This document shows, one piece after another, positions 47,617 through 62,394 of a stretch of 64,000 nucleotides of DNA. The notes beneath the pieces were generated by a model. The model had not been told where the DNA came from. It was given only the letters and a program-made list of their open reading frames with translations, and did not search any database. Positions within the stretch are counted from its first letter, which is position 1. The number at the start of each line of letters is the position of its first letter. The stretch covers positions 2,479,501 through 2,543,500 of the forward strand of contig PQWQ01000003.1 of NCBI GenBank assembly GCA_002943765.1. The letters run 5' to 3'. The position numbers were made by a program, and so were the translations under genes. Origin of the DNA: Psoroptes ovis (taxonomy: Eukaryota > Arthropoda > Arachnida > Sarcoptiformes > Psoroptidae).

Positions 47617-50600
47617 AAAATATTTCCAATATTTACAATTTTCACTTATTCTAAATTGATAAACAATGCTTTAAATTATTTGAATTAATTTTTTGTTCGA
47701 AAATCCTTTAAAAGGAATTTTTTTTTTCGCCAACGAAATTATTGTGTTCGTTTATTATTATTATTTAATTTCTCTGTTTTGAAACAAAATCAAAAGAAGA
47801 ATTTAAAGAATTCAAGAATTTCTTTGAAAAAAATGAAAGAAATTCCTCAGACAAATCAATGAAATTCCACTTTTTTGTTTGGCAAAAAGTACAAAATACA
47901 AATTCTATTCTTTTTTCTTTTCCATTTCCAAACAAACTAAAATTCCTCTTAAATCTTCAATAATTTCAAATCGATGCTAATTTTGAAAATTTGAAATTCT
48001 TTTCAATTTCAATCGAATGATTGTTTATTGATTTTCTAATTTCCTTTGGTCAAAATTCTTTTATTTCTTCAATTGACGAATCGATTGAATAAATTTTTAG
48101 TCTTTCTTTTGAAATCAATTTCCTTTTATTTACTGTCAAATTTGATCTTTGAAAATTTCAAATCTCAAATCAATCTCTATATATTGGCCAGTGATATAGC
48201 AGGAAATGATAATTTTTGGGTTTTTTCCAATTCTTCAAAATTCTCAAACAAACAAACGAAAACCAAATCGATTCATTGATGTTTGTCGTTTTGATTTTGT
48301 TTGTTTGTATTGCATTGCATTTTCCATCCATCATTCAATCATTTATCATGTTTACATGAATCATGTGTAATTATTGACGATTCTTAAACAAGCCAAAAGC
48401 GAAAATGATTTTCTCCAAATAAAACAATTTGTGACAATTTAATTGAAACATTTGTTTTCTTCCAGTGAATTGAAATTCAATTAAAGTTTCAATGTTTTCT
48501 TGAAAATTTCTTGGAATTGTCGAAATTTCAAATTAAATTATGAATCATCTACGTGGTTGATTATGTGTTATTCATGATTTCCATTTCTTTCTTTCATCAA
48601 TTCACTGATGAATTGTCATTGATACAAATTTGTAATAATGATTCAAAATTGTGGTCTTTGCACGAATTTAAATAGAAAATGAATTTTCTTTCCAAGAATC
48701 TGTGATTGAATTTCATCCAATTATCTTCTGTCTCCTGTGTAATTTGATTAACACATAGACACAGAAATTTGCTAAATTTAGTATATTCTACTTGTTCTGA
48801 TGAATGTTTTATGAATTCTCATTGTGTTTTGACGATTATTCTTCGATTCTTAGATTGGTTTGTTTACACTATTCATTTAGTCACATTCTCATCGATTGAT
48901 CACGAATTCATTCGCATTCGCTTGATTTGTTCATTGAATCATTCATTTTTGATGTTTCATTCACTTTTTTCTTCTCAATTTTCGATCCAATTTACCATTT
49001 TATTTTTTCCTCACATTCGCCAGATGATGATGAGTTATTCAATCATCTTATAAACTATGATATTTCAAGAAATATCAGAACAGAGAAAAAACCCACATAC
49101 ACTAAATACAAGTATACGTAAAGATGATGAACATAATATTTTTAGATTTTCAATTCATGATAACATTTTTGATAAGATATAATAATAAACAAATAATAAC
49201 AAAGTGACTGCAACAACAACAACACCCAATGAATCAATGAATGAATCGAATCGAAAAATAAATGAATCAATGAATGAATGAATCGACAAATGAATGGAAT
49301 AAATGGATGAATGACTCAGAATACACACACCAACACACGCATTGACATATAGAAATCATTATTATCGTCGTATACAAAATCTATCATCCAATATCATATC
49401 ATTTCATTTCATTACATTTTTAATATTGTATAGTATGATGATGATGATGATTTTGATCAAAACGATCAAGGAAAAATAAAAGAAGATCAAAAATAATTTA
49501 TTATTAATAATATTTATATTTAGTTTCGTATAAATTGTGGTTTTGTGTGTGTATTCTTTTCCGAAAATAATCACAATAATCAAAAATGATAATGATAAAT
49601 CACAGAATCAATAAATATTCTATGATCATCATCAAGAAAAATAATAATAATGTACAATATAATATTAATAGAATATTGATTTGAATTCTGCAGATGAAAA
49701 TATAAAATATTTCTCATCTGGTGGTTTATTATATTCATCAGAACAAATCAAAAGATCAATCAGGAACTTGGATTATGTTGTTGCTGTTGTAACTGTGCTG
49801 TTTTTATTGTTATTGTTATCATCTCTATCATCATTATGGTTGTTGTTATGCATTATTGTTACATATGATTATCATAATCATTATTATTATTATGATCATC
49901 ATAATGATGATAATATAATACTACATCAAATGTTGCTGCTGTTATTGTTGTTGCTGGCGTTCGCCATTGTTCAAAGTTTGTTCACCAACAACGATCATGA
50001 TGATGATGATCATGATTATAATAAATGTTAATGATATGTTTTTTACCATGAGACACATGCTCCAAGAAAATGCACTTTTTTTCGGTGCAATCCAAAAAAA
50101 TTCTGGAAAAAAAATTGAAAGAATATTGAATCGACAATATTGTTCATATGTATGTTGTATGTGTGTTTCAGTGTATGTATGCTTGTGTGGTATATGTGTA
50201 TCTGTGTGGATTTCTTCAAAGCAAATTCTTGTATTTTTCATCTCCTTATTCTTCATTGAATCGTGCATCTATTTTTTCCGAATGATAAGAACTTGCCACA
50301 AACAAAAAATCTGTTCCATCATTTTCATATCATCATAATTTCCATCATTATTATTCTGGTTATTGTTCATCCAAAGCAAAATATTATATTACCATACATT
50401 CAATTTTTACTTGAGATTTGTGTATTGAAGATCTATTTATAAAAATCCAATCTTCAATCATATTTATCTAAGTACAAACACACACACACACACACGAATG
50501 CAAATAATTTACACAATAAAGATTGAATAAATGAGAAAAATCAGAAAAAAAAACAATAATCAAACATTGAATGGCTTCAAATAGAAAAAAATTGCAAGAT

Positions 50601-52101
50601 AAAAACATGAAAAAATTTCTAGAATTTGAAAAGAAATGAATCCTAAATAAATAAATGACAAATAAAATGATGGAAATGAATAAATAAATATTTGAAATTA
50701 AATGAAATAACACTGAATACTTGAAATAATAATAATAATTTTTAAAATTATAAAAATGTTTCCACACTTAAATTTAGATTCTATTCTATTCAGTTTTTTG
50801 TTTGATTATTATTCATTTTGAATATAGACATTTTCACTTGGAATTCTTCATTCTTTGATTCTTTAATTTTCCATTCTACATTTTTTCCTTTCCAATGATT
50901 TTGGCCAATTAATTTGAACATTTTGTACATGAAAGAACAATTTTTGATAATAAATTTGTTGTTTTTTTTCGCTTTTTTACTTGAAAATAATTATTTTACA
51001 TTAAATTGTGCCTGTTATTTATATAGGGATTTCGTATATGATTCTGAAATGAATCTGAATTGATTTGAATATTGACATAGATATATTAATAAGTGTGTGT
51101 GTATGTGTTTGTGTGTGTGTGTGTGTGGGTATTTGTTATATGCTTGAATATATGATTCCATATATCCCGTTCCATTGCATGTCCCCGGTATTTTTTTAAA
51201 TATTTATTTTTCGCAAATCCATACATGAAAATGTTACGGCATGGTCCTAGAATAACGATTCATTATTTTGATCATTATTATTTGCCCAATATTTACTCCG
51301 AATAATTTCCACTTGGAATCAAAATTTTCCGCATTTTTTCCTGTGCACTTCACACAATTCAAATAATAAATTATCAATTCAAAAAAGCTGCAAAACACAA
51401 ATTAATATATGAATGAATGAATTTGATTAAATTTTCATAATTTAAAATTTTCATCTCATCAAAAAAGATGGTATCTTTTTTTCTGTTCATCAAATCATTC
51501 ATTGTGTGAACAAATGAATCAAATGAGCATCTAAATTTCAAATTAGCATCAATGCTGCTCAGCGAATCAATGAAACCTTAAAATTCAATAACGAGAATTT
51601 TGAGTCTAAGAATATATGAGAGTTTCACATGAATCGATTGATTCAATCAAATGTTCAAAACACGCACACACTTGCACACTGAATCATTTAATAATTTTTT
51701 ATTTTCTCTTCATCCAATATATTTTCCCTTCAATCATAATTACATTTTAATTTTCCCAAATTTTTGATTATATTCTTTCTCCTATTTTTATTAATACATC
51801 GATTCTATATAAATGCAATAATAAAAAATATGAGAAAAATATGAAAAATTGAAAACAGAAACATTAATTCATATTTCTCCAATATATTCAATTCATCATG
51901 TTTTTACTATTATTATTCTTTATTATTTGATTATATATTTGCGTGTTGAATATACTTCAATATTTTTCGATATTTAATATTATTTTCAGATATTTAATAT
52001 TTAATATATGTATGTATTTGTGTATACACAACAAATACAAACAAAAATAAGAATAATAATAATTTCAAGCGCATACATTTTTAATAATAATATCAACAAT
52101 C

Positions 52102-52133
<32 letters not shown>

Positions 52134-53100
52134 ATAATAATAATGATTTCTATTTGTTTTATGTATTTAATAACGGAAAAATTTTTTACCCAAAATTTTT
52201 CGTTCGTTTTGTTTCGTTTTTTATACTTTGTTTCATTCAATGATTCATTCATTCATTCATATTCATTTTGTATGTTTTCCCATATTATTTTTAATAATAT
52301 TTTTTTTCACAATTTTTCAATTCAATTTTCACGAAAACTTTCTATGAATGTGTTTGTCTCTCAAACTCTATCTCTCTGTTGCATTATTTGCCATTTGTTA
52401 GACACACTGAAAGCATCATTGAATATTTTATCATTTATTCATTTATTTATTTTTCATATTTTTAAAAAATTTTCTGTGTGAATTTTTCAATGTAAAAAAA
52501 AAATATCATTCATTTAGTAGAATTTTTCTTCATTGTTATTCTTTCAATTCTGGTGAAATTCGTGTGAAATTGACAGCAGCAGCCTAACAAGCAGTGAACA
52601 CAGTATCAAAATGCGACAACGGTGACAACCAGCAACAACAACATTTTTTTCACTGAAAAAAAAAAATTTCATCATAAATTTTCCATGATAATAATAATGA
52701 AAATAATACCGAACTCGAAATTTTAATGAATATATCATTAAAATGATATTATTATTATTATTATTACCATCATCATTATCGGCAGATAATGAATTCTTTG
52801 CCGGATTCTTTGCTTTTCAAAAGAAAGAATCATTGAACAAAATGAACAATAGAATCAAAACATAATCATAGTTTCCCGACAAAGTTGCAGCAATTGATTT
52901 TGTTGATTTCATTCTTCTTTTTTTTGGAATTTTTCTTGATTTTTCTTTTGAATTTTTATTTTTTATTTTTTATTTTTTTTTTTTTGAATTTTCACTTCAT
53001 CAACTTTAATCGTTGAATTTTAATTTATTTTTAAATGTGTTTTCAATGTTTCCTTTAATAATGTTTTTTTTTCGTGCCATCGATTCAGTTTTCTTAATTT
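47617..53100. other. Intergenic desert upstream of the SK gene
   Basis: About 5.5 kb of AT-rich DNA with microsatellites: GAT (49435-49452, 52102-52132), CA/GT runs (50474-50495, 51092-51126) and tetranucleotide runs (49220-49310). A hydrophobic frame at about 49694-50031 begins after a gcag acceptor-like site but soon becomes Leu/His/Asp low-complexity. I do not call it a gene. Confidence 0.55.
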
Positions 53101-53169
53101 TGATGCTCTTCCTGAAGAAATGAGTTTCGTTAATTTTTATTCAAATTTTAAATTTTGAATTTTAAGTTT

Positions 53170-53472
53170 TTCACAACGAACTTAAACAACAACAAATAGC
53201 GTGAACAAAAAACGACTCCTTGAACGATTGAACAATTTTTGTGCGAAATCTTTGGAAAGACTCGGTTCTGATCTATCAATTCCATCGTTTCCATTGTTTA
53301 CTTTTTCAACAGCGATCAACGTCAATCTCAAGCGGAACGTCGCTAGTCATTAACATTTGCATTTAAAAAAAAAGTGCGCGAAAATTTTTTGAATTTAAAA
53401 CTATTTTTATTTTCTCGTATTCTTTCGATGGAAATATTTTCATTTATTTATTCTTCTTCATCATCATTCATG
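53170..53472 (+). promoter_or_regulatory. Candidate SK-gene first exon and promoter
   Basis: A relatively GC- and CpG-rich stretch (notably 53310-53350) ends in a strong splice donor, TTCATG/GTAAGTG (53473 on). A short frame from ATG 53428 runs in phase to that donor but would add only about 15 Phe/Ser-rich residues. The SK ATG at 54753 has an upstream in-frame stop, so this would more likely be an untranslated first exon. Position, composition and donor are the only evidence. Confidence 0.35.
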
Positions 53473-54752
53473 GTAAGTGTTTTTTGTTTAAAATTTAACA
53501 CTCAAGATTTCTATGAATTTGGTGTTGAAATAATAAAATGATGATGATGAATTCCGTTGTTGTTCCATCATCATCATCGTTGAATTATGCAAATAAAACA
53601 ATCGTCTTTTTATTCAATTCAAATTCAATTCGCCTGTTTGAAATTGAATTTTAATATTTAACGATGATATTCAATGATATTCAAATTGATATCATTCTCA
53701 TATCATTTTTGTTGACAAAAAATGACAAAACCTTTGTTGTTTGTTACTTCCATCAAAATTTGTCACTTTTTTGGTCGTTGCTGTTGTTTGTTGATGGAAC
53801 CATAAAAACTGGTGCATTATAACTGCATTTATTTCGATTTTATTCCATTTCAAGTTTGAGCCAATTGCCATTCATTTCGTTTTGTTTTCTTTCAAGGAAT
53901 AATTTGGAAAAACTTTGAGAAATTCTGAAAATTGACATTTTCTTCAACGTATTTTGATAATAATATCCTTTTATGATGATAATAAGAAAAGTAATAAAGA
54001 AAATAATGCAAATTTTAATTTAATATTTTTTAAGTTACATAATTTTGAATTCGAATTCTTTTTTATTTCCTTATTTCAAGCAAATTCAAATGTGATATCA
54101 ACATGATATTATCGCAAAAAAAATTATCACTGAATCAGGGAAATGCACCGCAACGATGAATAATAATGATGATATTGATAATACGTCGTGCGTGTTTATG
54201 TGATATCAAATTTTAAAATTTTTTTTTTTTTTTTTTTTTGTTTTTTTAATGCTGTGTTTCCAATCGAATTCATCGCAAATCATCGATTCATTAATTTGAT
54301 TTTTATTTTAATTAATCATAATTGGTTTAGTGCAATAATTTTTATTCAAAAAAAAATTTTTGAAAGAAAAAATCAAAGAAGCTTAAAATTTAAATTCAAA
54401 TAATAAATTTTATTTTTATTTTCATATAATTTGTTTACATTCATTCAATTTTTTTTTGTCTGTCAATATCAACGAATATTCTCCAATTTATTCATTTTTA
54501 TTTGTGTCGTGATGGTAACCATATCATGATGAATATATTGTGAATGGGAAAAAAACGCTCTCATACACAAAGAATATAATTGCAATTATTAAATATATTG
54601 AAAATCAATGAATGATAATCATAATCAAAATCATAATCATAAATATTAATAATAACAATGGTAAACATTGCTAACAATAATTTCAATCATAATAATAATA
54701 ATAATAATCGTAATAACAATAATAATTATAATAATAAATCAACGACGAAAAA

Positions 54753-57700
54753 ATGTCATCAACAAAAACTGCTGATAATGATGATACAAAGAATTTAAAT
54801 TCGACAACAACAGCGACTACAACATTGACAACAACTACAGCAGCAAATGAACAATTGACAAATGTTGCGGTTGCTGCATCAACGACGGCTGCAGAGGCAG
54901 CGGCGGCATTGGTTAAGACAACAACCGATTCATCATCATCATGTTTCCAACAAAAAACTGGAAATTTATCTACAAGAATCAATGATAATAATAAAAATCA
55001 AAATATTTGTAGGATTAGTTTGAATAAAAATGAGAAAAATATTCAAGAAGGTTGTGATAAAAATAGCAAAGATGTCAAAGGCAATAATGATGATTATGAA
55101 GCTTCAGATTCAAATTGTGATAATGTTATCATTGATATGAATGTCAATGATTGTGATAAGAGAAAAAGAATTGTAGAAAAACTAAAAGTTCCAGCTATTG
55201 TTGATGATGATGATGATGATGATGATTTGAATAATAGAAACGGTAATCATCGGCAACAACAAATATTTGAATTAAATACAACTGCAACTTCAATAAATCA
55301 TAGGAATGGTAGTAACTATTCATCATCGCCGTCGTCAGCGAAAAATTCAATTATCAAACAACAAAAACAAATGTTACCGCCTTCAACTAAATCAATATTA
55401 ATAACAAATATGACGAAAAATAATAATCAACAACAACAACAACAACAGAATCAAATGAAATCAACGAATTCAAATATTGATTTAAATTCATTAATAAAAA
55501 GTGAAGCAGAAATTCATTGTTCGCCTACTCGTAATAATTATTCTTATATTTCTAATCATCATCATTATTCACAACCAGAATCTTATGCAAATTTTGATAA
55601 TAATCAAATTTCAATTGATACTGATAAAGCTTTAACATCGATAAAATCCATATCAGCACCATCAATCAATGATTCACAGTTTTCAAATTTTACCTTTAAT
55701 AATCCTCATCGACAACAACTGCAGCAACAACAATTACAGTATGTATCATCTCAATCATCATCATCCACATCTAGATCATCATCAGCATCATTAGTTTCAT
55801 TGCCATCACAATTACAATCACTAAGACAGCAACAAAAACGAAAAGAATTATCATTAGAACATCAAAATTTAGTGATCATCACTGATAATGATGATACTAA
55901 ACATGATGATGATTCTTCTTCGTATCGATCTTATTATGAAACAACAACGCATCAATCATATACACAACCGCAACAACACTTGACAAAAACATTTTCATCA
56001 TTACAAGAAAATAGAAAGAATCATATTCTTTCCACACAATTCAATGTGATTAATAATGATGATAATGATCATGATAATCAATCATTTTCGCAGCCAAATT
56101 CATCATCATTGACAACAACAGTAGCAGCAGCCACAATTTCAACATTGCCAGCTTCAACAACGTCAACATTATTTTTTGGTCGTATGTATTCAGAACCAGA
56201 ACGACATGCAATACCATTAATCGAATTAATATCATCACCATCGTCATTATCGATAGCTACAGCAGCAGCAATTGATACAATAAATAATGACCATAATGAT
56301 ATTGATTCAAGTAAATTAAATAATAATCATAATATTGTCAATAATAATAATCGAGCATCATTACATCCCAAAACATCATTAATAATTGATCAACAACAGC
56401 AGCAAGATCAATCAAAATTATCGACAACATCATTGATCAAATTACAAACATTGAATAATCAACCGGAACATCGTTCATGTCCAGATATAGTACCGGATCA
56501 TATGTCATCATTAATGATGATGATGGAAAGAAAAAATAATAATAATAATAATATGAATAAGAACAATAACACTAATAGAATTAAATATAATTATATTCAT
56601 AATAAAAATAATAAAAGTTTAAATAGTAATAATAGTTATTCATTTCGTCGTGATTCAACCATTTCAAGTAATTATAATATTGATTCATCATTTTCTCGTA
56701 CAAATACATTAATATCAAATCCATCGATTAGTGGTGGTCATCATCATCGTTGTTCAATCGGTGGTGGTATTGGTTCTACTACAAATTCATCGTTTGATGC
56801 TGGTGGTACAAACAAAGTTACAAATTCTGGAAACTATAGTATTGGTAGTGGTGGTGGTAATAATAACGGATATGTATATCGGGTCAGCCCTCGTGTCAAG
56901 CGCCATCTGTGGCCATCGCATGCGCGTTCGCTATTAAGTTCCCGTTTGGAACATAGTTTTCTAACAAAAACAGTGTCTCGAGAGTCGATGCGATTATCGA
57001 CGCACGCTCTCGAAATGAACACAAATAACAATAATAATAATAGTGGTAGCTGCAATGAAATACAACCTCTGATGGCTACGATTTGTCACTCGGGTACATC
57101 GTCAAACTACCTGAGCTCGTGTCCTTTGTCATCATCACAACAAACTGCTCCATATGTTCCAAGTACTAATATAGTGTATAGTCCAACAACGACAACATTA
57201 TTACGATTAACGGGTAATAATAGCTGTTGTGCGCCAAACTGTTTATACACCAATCATAGTCCTCATCATTCAAATATAAGTTATCGTAATCAACATAATC
57301 AACAGAAAAGAAATTCATTTTATAATCAAAAAAGTATAACAAGTCAATTCAGTACATCGATCGGTCATCATTATCGTTCATCCATACTGGAGAATGAAAT
57401 AGCTGAAATTGCAGCTGATTCATTACGAATCAATGGTGCACTGAAACAGTTTAGACAATTAAGAAATGCATCAACATTATCGATGCCAGCTGAAGATAAA
57501 GGCGCATATATCGCCAATAATTCATTAGATGTAACAGCTGATGCAAGTACACCATTAATGAATGCAACTATTGATCACCGATCACCACAACCATTCAATT
57601 CGCAACGTTCATTTGCATCAAATTCATTAGATAGTGATAAGAAAAAATCATCAACAAACAAAAGTGGCTTCCATAAGCCCAATGTGGGCTATCGTTTAGG

Positions 57701-60700
57701 TCGCCGTAAGGCATTATTTGAAAAACGCAAAAGAATCAGCGATTATTCATTATTAATGGCCTTATTGGGTATTCTATTAATGATATTCGAAAATGAATTA
57801 TCATTACCACATATTTATGAAAAGGTAGGTGTCCATTTAATTATAGAATTTTTCAATTAAATTCACTCCATACAAATAAATTAAATTATAAATATTTAAT
57901 TCAAGAAATTCACATCAATTCTGAATTATAATTACAAACAAATTCATTTATGAACATTTCGTTGATGTCAACAGCAACAATTCCAGTGTTTCAATGTTCA
58001 ACTTACAAGTCAAAATGATGGGAAAAAAATTACATTAAAAAATCAAAATACACCTGCTGTCATTTTTTTATTATTTTCATGTTTAATATTTCGATCAATT
58101 TCAAATAGATAATATAATCTGAAAATCAATTCACCGAAATTCCACAATTGCGACATGATCAATATTCATGTAACGTTTTTGAAAAACATGTGTGCTATTG
58201 AATTTCCAGTAAATAATGAGAATATTTAAATAAAATTCAAATTATAATTGATTTTCACCGTTTCCATGATGAATTTTTGTGAATTCTTTCGCATTCAAAT
58301 GGATTTCACTGGTCATTCTTTACTTGAAAATCTTTGTAGCATTCTCTTGACAAGATTATGTGATTCAAAATTTTCTTATTCTTTCTTCTTTGCTTAAAAT
58401 CATTTTTTTCGACGTAAGTCAGTAATGATTATGGCTAATAATAATATGAAAATAAATAATTATTGAATAAAAAATCAAAAAATGAAAAAATCACCATAGA
58501 AACATTATTTTTTTATTCAAAAAAAAAAGAGAAATATTCTTTCTATTCTGATCTCGAAACGCAATAATCAAAATGAAAATGGAAATTTTTAATTTATTTA
58601 ACTATGACCTTTTCACAAATTTCACAAATTCAAATTTCACCAAAGCAAAGTCAAATAGATCAAATGACTTTGATTTTCATTATTATTCTGTTTGATGAAT
58701 TTTCATTTTTAATGAAAAAATCGCCTAATGAAAATTTTTAATCAAATTGACAGCGGCAACACTGACATTTGAAAGTGTTTCAAATAATTTTCAAACCTAT
58801 TTCGCATGATTTTCATTCGCCTGCTTGTTCAATATTCAATGTAATTTCTGACAGGGTTATTATAATAATTGTCAATACAGATTTGGTACATGGTTTTTTT
58901 TCGGTTCAATCATTCATTTTTGATTTCATTTTTCCAATATATTTTGTTCAATTTTTGAAACATTTGATTAGTTTACATTGCAACATTAGATCATCATCAA
59001 TGTTACTATTATTACTATTCTATAGTATTTAGAAATGATTTAATTATTGTGACAAATATTTCAAAGAAATAATGACATTTTTGATTTTGATTTATTTATT
59101 TATTTGCTTACTAATATATTTCATTGACATTTCATGTTTTAGCAAAAACATTTTAAAAATGTATATCGATGTTTGTTTATTCACGAATTAAATTCAATTC
59201 CAAATCAAATCGTATCGTTTTGCTTTGTTTGTTTTGTTTTGGTTCAAAATTCAACGACAACAAATTCGATCATGTTTTGTAATTATATTCGGGAATTTTC
59301 CATCCATTTTCATTAATTTATTCGATGCTTTTTATTGATATTGGAATTACGATTAAAACGATAAACAAACATCAAATTCTAATAATCATATAAACCCAGA
59401 AAAATAATCGTAAATAGTCATCATCAAACACATGAGTGCAATTTCAAAATTCATTTCAATTCGATTATAGCTGTTATTGTTATTGTTTATTTATTCATAA
59501 TCATTTGATGATTTCGTCTTAGAATTTCATATAATTCATGCATTATTCTTCATGAGTTTTATTATCACAACACTTGAACACATTTATTCTTTGAGAAATA
59601 ATTTTTATTTTGCAATTCAATGTTTGCATTTGTCAATTGGAACGAATCGAATGAATGAATAACCACGAATGAATTTCAAGTGTCCAAATTCAATACAAAT
59701 GTTTTTGATGATGATGATGATGATCAAGTGTTTTGTGGATATTATTTATGCGAAATTTAATTGTTTTTTTCCGTTCGTAATCTTCTAATTGATATATTCA
59801 TTTATTTATTCGTTTATTTATTCATTCATGTAATACACATCATTGACCATCATATGTATGATGCACTTGTGTATGCAGATACATTTATCATTGTCATATA
59901 AATGAATTAAATGGAGGATGAATTGTTGAAAATTGAATATGGCAGCAAACAAGAATGAATGGTTTTCTCCACTTATCAAATATGACTTGAATTCTGAATG
60001 TGGATAATCCTGAGTGCAGAATATTTCGCAAAAAAAAGAATGAATAAATGATTTAATTTAATTACGAATTGAAATGAAATCAAAATTGAATATGGCATTG
60101 TTTAATTATGAATTTTTATTAAATTTAATTAATGAATCATTGGTTTGTTTTGCTGTCAACATTGTTTATTCAAGTATTTCATCATTTTATCTGCGATTTG
60201 AATTATTTGATTAAAAATTTCACTCATTGCTTCACTCACTATTTCATAAATTAATAATATTCTTTAATCCTGTTTGACCGTTGCAATTATCATTTTTTTC
60301 TCTAATTTGAATAATCATCATCATTTATATTCATGATAATCGATGAATTATTCATTCATTTATTGATCAATTAATTTATTCATTTTCTTGAATCAATAAA
60401 TGATCAATGTAAATTTACTTTGAGAAAATTTTGTACCAATCTCGGAAAAGAAAGCGAAATTATTATTCAAATTGTACCATTACTCTTGTTGCAAATTGAT
60501 TTGAATTGATTATTTTTCCTTTTTCTTGTTATTATTTGTTTAATCAATCAAAATGTTCATTCATTATGTTTCAAATATCCAAGATTGGAATTAATGAATC
60601 AATCAAGACAATAGAATGAATGGAACGTCGCTTTATATTTCGCTATTTGTGTATTGTTTTCGCTCTTATAATATTTTATAGCCAAAAAACAAAGCAAACA

Positions 60701-62394
60701 AAATTCAATCAAATTTACATGAATCGTTTTTTTGGTCGTTTGAACAAAGAATAGAGTAAAATGTCTTTGAAGAATTTTTCAAAAGTTGTTTCGAATTTCC
60801 AAATGATTTACTTTATTCTTGGTTCAAAGAAATCGAATACATTTTTTCTCTCTCCACACCCCTCATTTAATTTCGATTGATTTGATTTCGTTTTGTATCT
60901 TTTTTTTTGCCAGTATTTCACTTGTATTCTTTGAATACAATCTTAAAGTGAAAGACAATGTTTCAATCTTTTTTTGCTTAATAGAAAAGAAATCAAATAA
61001 TTCATTTGCAAATGCTAACAAAATGAATTTGTCAATCAAATTTCATTTGACGATAATTTCTTCATTATGTTTTACAATTATCTTATCGTTATTCTTCATT
61101 ATAATTATCCAGACACACACACACACACAACGAAATGCTCTAAATATTCTAATCACATTTACTCCCATAGAACACACATTTGAATAATCATAATGATTAT
61201 TTGTCATTTTAGTTGATTAAAAATAAAATAAAATTACATAAAATCATTATTGTCAGTTGTGTATGCGCTATCTTTCATTGAATTGAAATTTGTTAAAGTT
61301 TTTTCTTCAATTTTTCTTCGCTAATTCTTTGATTTTCAATTCTTTATAATGATAATAATGATGATAATGTTGTCAAATATTGTTTGTCACAGACGAACCC
61401 AGAGAGAAAATCCATTGTAATTGAAATTGACAAAAGAAAGAGAGAGTGAAAAAAATGTCATTTCAATGGATTTTTTTTGTTTGATTCTGTGATTTAAATG
61501 ATTCAGTGATTTTGTGATTTTTTTTTCTTGCCGTTTTCTCATCTCCATCATTCTCTATTATTTCCTAAACTTTTCTTATTCTTGAATTTTTAACTTATTC
61601 TCGCTTCTTTTTGTCGTCATTTTCTCTTATTCAATCAAGGATTCCGTCTATTCATGTGCTGTCAAAACATTAATAACAGTATCGACAATAATATTATTAG
61701 GTTTAATACTTGCCTATCATTCGTTAGAAGTTCAGGTATTATTCTTATTATTATTTTTTGTGATTTGTTCTTGTGGAAATTTTTTGCTTTGTAATTTCCG
61801 TTAAAATAAAAAATTCTGAAATAAAAAAATTTCTTTTCCTAGTTATTTATGATCGATAATTGTTTAGAAGATTGGCGAATTGCAATGACATCACAACGTA
61901 TTGCATTGATTTGTTTAGAATTATTTATCTGTTCAATACATCCAATACCGGGTAAATATGAATTTAATTGGTCAACAAAATTAATAAATCATGGTGGCCG
62001 CTTTGAAACTAGATCTGTTCGGGTATGTTCGACTTTTTTTTGTTGTTTTTGCTTTTTTTTCATTTGAAAAATCATTTATTCAGCAAAAAATAAATAAACT
62101 TTTCAATTATTTATTTATTTTTATTTTTAAATCTTTTGAATTTAAGGTGCCTGTCGATGTCATACTATCATTGCCTATGTTTTTACGCCTTTATCTAATA
62201 TGTCGTGTTATGTTATTACATAGTAAATTATTCACAGATGCCTCATCACGTAGTATTGGTGCATTGAATCGTATCAATTTTAATACACGTTTTGTATTGA
62301 AAACATTGATGACAATTTGTCCTGGTACTTGTTTAATGGTAGTATTAGTATCATTATGGATTATTGGTTCATGGACAATGCGTTTATGCGAACG
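54753..62394 (+). CDS. SK: SK small-conductance Ca2+-activated K+ channel, 5' half (4 exons, partial)
   Basis: KCNN/SK channel subunit, opened through bound calmodulin and shaping after-hyperpolarisation. Exons: 54753-57824, 61640-61735, 61843-62022 and 62147-62394; the last ends in phase 2 and continues beyond the window. The core begins NVGYRLGRRKALFEKRKRIS, then S1 (SLLMALLGILLMIFENELSL), S2 (TLITVSTIILLGLILAYHSL), QLFMIDNCLEDWRIAMTSQR, ICSIHPIPGKYEFNW, and S3-S5 (LSLPMFLRLYLICRVMLLHS, KLFTDASSRSIGALNRINFN, TRFVLKTLMTICPGTCLMVV). Pore, S6 and calmodulin-binding domain are not in the window. An in-frame stop precedes the ATG. The N-terminus before S1 is about 960 residues of Asn/Gln/Ser/Thr-rich sequence, with one GC-richer block (about 56878-57020). 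The linker before S3 (KLINHGGRFETRSVR) differs from vertebrate SK. Confidence 0.95.
57825..61639 (+). other. SK intron 1 (3.8 kb), AT-rich
   Basis: Lies between the S1 exon and the S2 exon. It contains AT-rich sequence with short GAT and CA repeats. No gene, exon or element was recognised within it. Confidence 0.7.

Noticed and set aside
49681..50031. Hydrophobic ORF with Leu, His and Asp runs
   Set aside because: After the first 35 or so residues it is simple repeat in translation. The listed Met is a TTG, and no family resemblance was seen.
52008..52481. 157-codon ORF with an Asp run and hydrophobic residues
   Set aside because: It is translated microsatellite plus T-rich DNA, with Phe/Ile/His bias and no domain or splice support.
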